From positions 66,056-120,381 of the forward strand of contig JAFWWC010000020.1 of the NCBI GenBank assembly GCA_017518105.1: DNA of 54,326 nt, in the 5' to 3' direction. Below, in pieces: positions 50,102 through 54,326 of the stretch. The first letter of the stretch is position 1, and each line of letters begins with the position of its first letter. The DNA is from Selenomonadaceae bacterium. Its GTDB lineage: Bacteria; Bacillota; Negativicutes; Selenomonadales; Selenomonadaceae. Both the position numbers and the translations under genes were made by a program. The notes below the pieces were generated by a model. It did not search any database, was not told where the DNA came from, and was given only the letters and a program-made list of their open reading frames with translations.

Positions 50102-51720
50102 TTGAAGATACCGATTTTGCGAAAGGCTTTAATGCCGAATTTGCCGACCATAGGGATACGCGCCATGTCCTCTTCGTGCAAGCCGCCAATCATAGCAAGC
50201 GTAGCGACGTAGACGACGCAACCCGCACCGATTGCCCCGAACGTCGATAAGATTTCCATATGCCACTGCGCCGCCGTCAGCTCGTAGAAGAATTTTACGA
50301 CAAGAGCCATAGCCCCCGCCGCGCAAACCGTCTTGACGAGCTGTCCCAGTTCAATCTTGTAGCCAATGTACTTGTAGATAAAGTAAAGGTTTATAAACGC
50401 CGCAACGCCCATATCGGCCGCAGTCGCCCAAGCCGCACCCATGATTCCCAGTTCGGGCATCGCAGTCAATGTCCAGTTCAAAACGACCTTAGCCGCCGCC
50501 GCAAGCACCATGTTAATCATCGGGATTGTTGTATGCCCTAAGCCTTGCAAGACGCCCGTCGACACCTGATGAAGTCCAAGCAGGATTATCGACACCGCCG
50601 AAATCATCACGGCGGGCCCTGCGCCTGGTGCGTTGTAAATCAGAGTGGCAATCGGCGTGGCAAGGAAGAAGACTATAACGAACGCGGGGAAGCAAACGAA
50701 GTTTGAAATCCTAACTGCCGCCGCCGTCTGTCGAAAGATTCTTGCCGTGTCCTTTAAAGCTCGCGCCTCCGAGATTGCTGGGACGATTGATACCGCCAAT
50801 GACGCCGTTAAGATTGTCGCTAAGTTCACGAGAGGCACCGCCATTCCCGTTAAGTATCCGAACAGCTCCGTTGCCTGACGAACTGAATAGCCAGCCACCT
50901 CCAAGCGTTGCGGGACAATCATTAAGTCTAGGTTCGACACGACGGGCAACATGATTGACGCCGCCGAGACTGGCAACGCCAACTTGAATATCCGCTTGAT
51001 GATTGCAAGCGTCGGTTCGTTCTGCGTCTCTGGCAAGGGCTTTAAGTCTTTGCCGTAAGTCGCGTCTATCTCGCGGTTTAACTTTATGTGGAAGTAGACA
51101 AGGACGATTAGCCCTGTCACAGCCCCCGCCAAGGCTCCTAGGCTCGCGCCCGCCGCCGCGTAATCAAGACCCCACGGCAAGAGCAAGTCCGCTAAGACAA
51201 TCATCGTTATCACTCGGAAGATTTGCTCGACAATTTGGCTGACGGCAGTCGGTGTCATGCGTTGCCAGCCTTGCAAGTATCCTCTACTCGATGCAAGGAA
51301 CGTCACAAAAAAAATCGTCGGCGACAATGCCACAACCGACATATAAGCTCGCGGGTCGCGTATGAATTGCCAATCGATTAGCCACTGTGCGGAAAAATAT
51401 GTGAGCACCGAGAAAAATATTCCCGTGAACAACATCATCACCAGCGAGATATGGAAGACGCGCTTGGCTCCGAAAATATCGTTAAGGGCGACGCGCTCGG
51501 CAGTGATGATTGATACTGCCACTGGCACGCCCGCTTGCGATAGCGTCAACGCGAAAAAATACGCAGGAAATGCAAGCATGTATATGCCCATACCTTCGCC
51601 GCCCAAGATTCTCGATATAAGAATCCAATTTAGAGCACCAATGACTTTGACGACAAAACTCGCTATCGTCAGGATGAACGTGCCCTTTATAAATTTCTCG
51701 CTCGGTTTTATTTCTGTCAT
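50098..51720 (-). CDS. MurJ/SpoVB-like lipid flippase (MOP superfamily)
   Basis: 540 aa with about 14 hydrophobic helices. The N-terminus KFIKGTFILTIASFVVKVIG and RILGGEGMGIYMLAFPAYF match SpoVB/MurJ-type polysaccharide transporters. It may flip lipid II or a lipid-linked O-unit. In this neighbourhood (DUF4422, DUF1919, polyprenyl synthase, nucleotide sugars) either is possible. It is probably the first gene of the long minus-strand run. Confidence 0.85.
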   Translation of the reverse strand: MTEIKPSEKFIKGTFILTIASFVVKVIGALNWILISRILGGEGMGIYMLAFPAYFFALTLSQAGVPVAVSIITAERVALNDIFGAKRVFHISLVMMLFTGIFFSVLTYFSAQWLIDWQFIRDPRAYMSVVALSPTIFFVTFLASSRGYLQGWQRMTPTAVSQIVEQIFRVITMIVLADLLLPWGLDYAAAGASLGALAGAVTGLIVLVYFHIKLNREIDATYGKDLKPLPETQNEPTLAIIKRIFKLALPVSAASIMLPVVSNLDLMIVPQRLEVAGYSVRQATELFGYLTGMAVPLVNLATILTASLAVSIVPAISEARALKDTARIFRQTAAAVRISNFVCFPAFVIVFFLATPIATLIYNAPGAGPAVMISAVSIILLGLHQVSTGVLQGLGHTTIPMINMVLAAAAKVVLNWTLTAMPELGIMGAAWATAADMGVAAFINLYFIYKYIGYKIELGQLVKTVCAAGAMALVVKFFYELTAAQWHMEILSTFGAIGAGCVVYVATLAMIGGLHEEDMARIPMVGKFGIKAFRKIGIFK

Positions 51721-51761
51721 TGTTTCCTTTGTCCTTAATTCCCTTAGTCAGTTAGCTTTAA

Positions 51762-51790
51762 TTGCCTTTTTCGCCGCCGCAAGTTATAAT
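51762..51790 (+). promoter_or_regulatory. Predicted promoter of the second GIY-YIG gene
   Basis: TTGCCT (51762-51767), 17-bp spacer, TATAAT (51785-51790), 31 bp before the ATG at 51821. Confidence 0.65.
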
Positions 51791-51820
51791 CCTTTAAAAT
51801 TGCTGAAAGGAAAGAACTTT

Positions 51821-52641
51821 ATGTACGGCGTCGTTTACAAAATCACTAACAAACTAAATGGCAGAAGTTACGTTGGAAAGACGACACGTTCCGTCGAAGA
51901 GCGTTTCGGCGAACATGCACGTTGCAAGAAATTTCTCGTCGATAAAGCCATTTGCAAATACGGACGGGAAAATTTTTTAGTCGAGGTTATCGAAGAGTGC
52001 GAGACGATTGAACAGCTCAATGAACGCGAAATTTTTTGGATTGCGGAGCTGAATTGTAAAGTTCCAAACGGTTACAACTTGACTGACGGCGGCGAAGGCA
52101 ATTTAAATCCGAGCGCAGAAACACGCGCGAAAATGTCAGCGGCGCGTTCGGGAGAAAATCACCCTATGTACGGAAAACATCATAAGCCCGAAACACTTGC
52201 GAAAATGTCGGCGACGCGAAGAGGCAAGCATTTGTCTGAAGCGGCGAGGGCTAAGCTTTCGATAGTTAAAAAAGCGTTCCAAAATCGCCCGAACATCGCG
52301 CAAAACTTGCAGCGGCGAATACAGGCAAACGGGCTACCGACGAAACGCGAGCAAAAATGTCGACTAAACGCAAAGGCGTTCCGAAATCAGCAGAACATCG
52401 CGCAAAAATCGGAGCGGGGAATCGCGGAAAGAATCGCGGCAAAAGTCCGTTCGTAAATTTGCTCAACGAGATTGACGCGCACAAACTTACATATTCTGCC
52501 CTTGCGGAAATTCTTGGCATATCAGTTACGACAGTATCTCAAAAGCTACGTAGCGAACGTAATTTTACGGAACGAGACAAAGACAATCTCGAAAAATTTT
52601 TCGGCAAGCCAGCGGATTATCTGCTGAAGTACAATTTCTGA
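51821..52641 (+). pseudogene. GIY-YIG/NUMOD3/XRE gene with a -1 frameshift at an A6 run
   Basis: The first frame (ATG 51821) encodes a GIY-YIG domain (VVYKI, RSYVG, Arg28, Glu70) and NUMOD3 motifs up to VKK near codon 151. It then drifts into low-quality sequence that ends at 52456. From 52274 on, the -1 frame continues as VPKSPEHRAKLAAANTGK, more NUMOD3 motifs and one XRE-like domain ending PADYLLKYNF. The join is at A6 (52268-52273) followed by G. One more A would restore one 274-aa protein; -1 slippage on AAAAAAG could also. So it is a recent mutation, a sequencing error or recoding. Paralogue of 35522-36472. Confidence 0.75.
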
Positions 52642-52672
52642 CGGACGACTTGACCTTTGGGAGGTGTTAAGC

Positions 52673-53440
52673 GTGAATATCAACCTTGTGAAATTCAATA
52701 CGGACGTGGGCAAGACCAAGCCCGAAAATTTAGTTCACGCCGACGCCGCCTGTCCGTTTTGCGACGTGGAGCATTTGACTAACATTATCGACACGGACGG
52801 CGATATAATCTTCCTCAAGAACAAGTACAACGTCATAGAGGGAGCCGACCAATTCGTTTTGATTGAGGGGCGCGAGTGCCAAAGCGATATGCCCGCCTAC
52901 ACCAAAGAGAAAATGCGCCACGTGATTAGAATGGGCATTAAGCATTGGAGAAATCTTTTGGCGTCGGGCAAGTACGAGGAAGTTCTCTTCTTCAAGAACT
53001 ACGGAATTATGAGCGGCGGCACGATTAGACATCCGCACATGCAACTTGTCGGCTTCCCGCACTTGAAATCCGATTTGCTCTTCGACGAGGCGGAGTTGCG
53101 TGGGATTGTCATTGCCGAGCGCGAGGGCGTCGAGTTCAACGTCTCGAATTGTCCGCGAGTTGGTTTCGGCGAGCTTAATATCGTCGTGGCGGCGGGCGGC
53201 AGTCTCGATGCTTTGGCGGACTTCATTCAAGTCGGCGTGCATTACGCTATGAATCACTTCAACAAACGATGCACGAGCTACAATATCTTCTTCTATCGCC
53301 GCGCCGAGAAAATTTTTGCAAAGGTCATGCCCCGCTACGCTACCAGTCCTTACTTCGTCGGCTATAACATTCATTTCCTGCCAAACAACGTCGAACGCCT
53401 TGCCAATGAGATTCGGGAGCTTTATTTCCGTGAAGGTTAA
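52673..53440 (+). CDS. DUF4931 family protein (HIT/GalT-like fold)
   Basis: 255 aa. CPFC at 27-30 and HPHMQ with His120, His122 and Gln124 resemble the metal site and catalytic HxHxQ of galactose-1-phosphate uridylyltransferase-type HIT proteins, and fit DUF4931. It may be a nucleotidyltransferase or hydrolase; the substrate is unknown. The GTG at 52673 is chosen since GGGAGG lies 8 nt upstream; an earlier GTG at 52664 overlaps that RBS. Confidence 0.75.
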   Translation: MNINLVKFNTDVGKTKPENLVHADAACPFCDVEHLTNIIDTDGDIIFLKNKYNVIEGADQFVLIEGRECQSDMPAYTKEKMRHVIRMGIKHWRNLLASGKYEEVLFFKNYGIMSGGTIRHPHMQLVGFPHLKSDLLFDEAELRGIVIAEREGVEFNVSNCPRVGFGELNIVVAAGGSLDALADFIQVGVHYAMNHFNKRCTSYNIFFYRRAEKIFAKVMPRYATSPYFVGYNIHFLPNNVERLANEIRELYFREG

Positions 53441-53455
53441 ACTTTTATTAGCTCG

Positions 53456-53483
53456 TTGACAAAAGGCTTTCCATTGATAAAAT
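53456..53483 (+). promoter_or_regulatory. Predicted promoter of the RTX-like gene
   Basis: TTGACA (53456-53461), 16-bp spacer, TAAAAT (53478-53483); about 100 nt of leader follow before the ATG at 53583. Confidence 0.6.
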
Positions 53484-53582
53484 CGCGTTGAGTTTTGAAC
53501 TAAATATTTCTTGCAGATAATCGGCGGCAGTTCATTTCAGATAAATGCGATTGTCGCCTTTGACTTTAAGGAGGTATTTAAA

Positions 53583-54326
53583 ATGGCAACGGTCACTCAA
53601 CTTTTTGGCACGGAAGGTGCGGATTTGCTTTATGGCGGCAACAACATCACGCTTATTTCTTCCTACGGCGGCAACGACACCATAATCAATCCTAGGGGCG
53701 GCGTTTGGATTGACGCGGGCACCAATAACAATCTTGTATCCCAGGCGGCAGCTGGCAACATGACAATCATAAGCGGCGGCGGCAACGATACCATTCAAGT
53801 CGCCACGGACAAAACCGCACAATACTACAACTTAATCAAAGCTGGCGGCGGAGATAACCTAATCGACAATGGAAACGTCATGTATTCGACTATCACGGCG
53901 GGCGACGGTTCTGATACTATCTCTAGCGGCGGTCATGGAACTCGTATTGACGCGGGCGCAGGTGACAACTCAATCGTCATCGTCGACGCGGACGGCGGCA
54001 ACTCAATCATCGCGGGCAGTGGCAATGATTTCGTCTCGGTGACGGGTTCAAGCAGTAGCAACACAATCAAAGTTGGCGCGGGCAACAATACAATCATTGG
54101 CGGACTAGGCACGGGCAACAGAGTTATCGCGGGCAACGGCACTAATCGCGTATCAATCGGCGGCGGACTCGTAAGCCTCGGCACAGCGACTGGTTCAGGC
54201 AATGAAGTCTCGCTCGGAGCACATGGCAGTTCATCAGTCATAAGCGGCGGCGGCAACGATACCATTCAAGTTGCCACGTCGAATAGTGCGCTTTACTACA
54301 ACCTAATCAGTGTCAGCGGCGGCGAT
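53583..54326 (+). CDS. RTX-like glycine/aspartate repeat protein, C-terminus beyond window
   Basis: 248 codons, open to the right edge. AAGGAGG lies 8 nt before the ATG. From residue 9 on, it is built of short calcium-binding-like repeats (GGNDTI, AGGGDN, AGDGSDTI, AGSGNDFV, AGNGTN), as in hemolysin-type (RTX) proteins exported by type I systems. There is no N-terminal signal peptide, consistent with a C-terminal export signal outside the window. A ~30-residue block with GGGNDTIQVAT and YYNLI recurs after 157 codons. Surface or secreted role; the exact function is unknown. Confidence 0.8.
   Translation, partial: MATVTQLFGTEGADLLYGGNNITLISSYGGNDTIINPRGGVWIDAGTNNNLVSQAAAGNMTIISGGGNDTIQVATDKTAQYYNLIKAGGGDNLIDNGNVMYSTITAGDGSDTISSGGHGTRIDAGAGDNSIVIVDADGGNSIIAGSGNDFVSVTGSSSSNTIKVGAGNNTIIGGLGTGNRVIAGNGTNRVSIGGGLVSLGTATGSGNEVSLGAHGSSSVISGGGNDTIQVATSNSALYYNLISVSGGD

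Overview
The window looks like chromosome of an anaerobic Gram-negative member of the Firmicutes, most likely Negativicutes (Selenomonas/Veillonella relatives). This is an inference from gene content: methylmalonyl-CoA mutase with a methylmalonyl-CoA decarboxylase (propionate-type metabolism), FabK instead of FabI, an L27 with a Prp-cleaved leader and a 'FDLQRFA'-like N-terminus, a SCIFF peptide, a CBS-type pyrophosphatase and a Selenomonas-type cysteine phytase. There are no plasmid or prophage backbones. TTG and GTG starts are common, and strong TTGACA-N17-TATAAT-like promoters are easy to see.

Layout. 1-4349: mutB (partial) and mutA, a TatD-associated-type radical SAM gene, and a divergent scpB. 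4365-6484: the dhaKLM dihydroxyacetone kinase operon, with paired palindromes over its promoter. 6482-11117 (minus): PHP phosphoesterase, glycosyltransferase, acyl-CoA synthetase and a secreted protein of unknown function. 11216-16700 (plus): priA, then a separate operon of secreted phytase-like phosphatase, secreted transglutaminase-like protein, a PTS EIIBC and a decayed gene. 16730-24229 (minus): yceD-rpmF-plsX-fabK-fabD, then FecCD/FecE-like transport genes and recG. 24323-26148 (minus): asd and a tandem-domain carboxymuconolactone decarboxylase-like secreted protein. 26223-27717 (plus): a degenerate repeat block, rplU-prp-rpmA and tRNA-Leu.

27775-35514 (minus): glmM, a CbiK-like chelatase, five genes that fit CDP-3,6-dideoxyhexose (ascarylose-type) synthesis, a zinc-ribbon membrane protein carrying a 213-bp tandem duplication, and a DUF192 gene. 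35522-38415 (minus): a GIY-YIG/NUMOD3 protein with two XRE-like domains, and a CBS-domain pyrophosphatase. 38431-51720 (minus): a run with a MurJ/SpoVB-like flippase, a lipid kinase, ileS, two DUF4422 proteins, copA with a fused copZ, a DUF1919 protein with a G9 tract, a polyprenyl diphosphate synthase and SCIFF. 51821-54326 (plus): a second GIY-YIG/NUMOD3/XRE gene broken at an A6 run, a DUF4931 protein and the start of an RTX-like repeat protein.

Much of the accessory content points to envelope polysaccharide: nucleotide sugars, DUF4422/DUF1919 proteins, flippase, polyprenyl carrier and GlmM. The strongest unusual observations are a copA-copZ in-frame fusion that keeps a near-perfect internal Shine-Dalgarno and start codon, a poly-G tract that could switch a surface-polysaccharide gene on and off, two stand-alone GIY-YIG/NUMOD3/XRE genes (one with an apparent -1 frameshift at AAAAAAG), an in-frame 213-bp duplication whose two copies differ mostly at silent sites, and a SCIFF precursor with no maturase in view.
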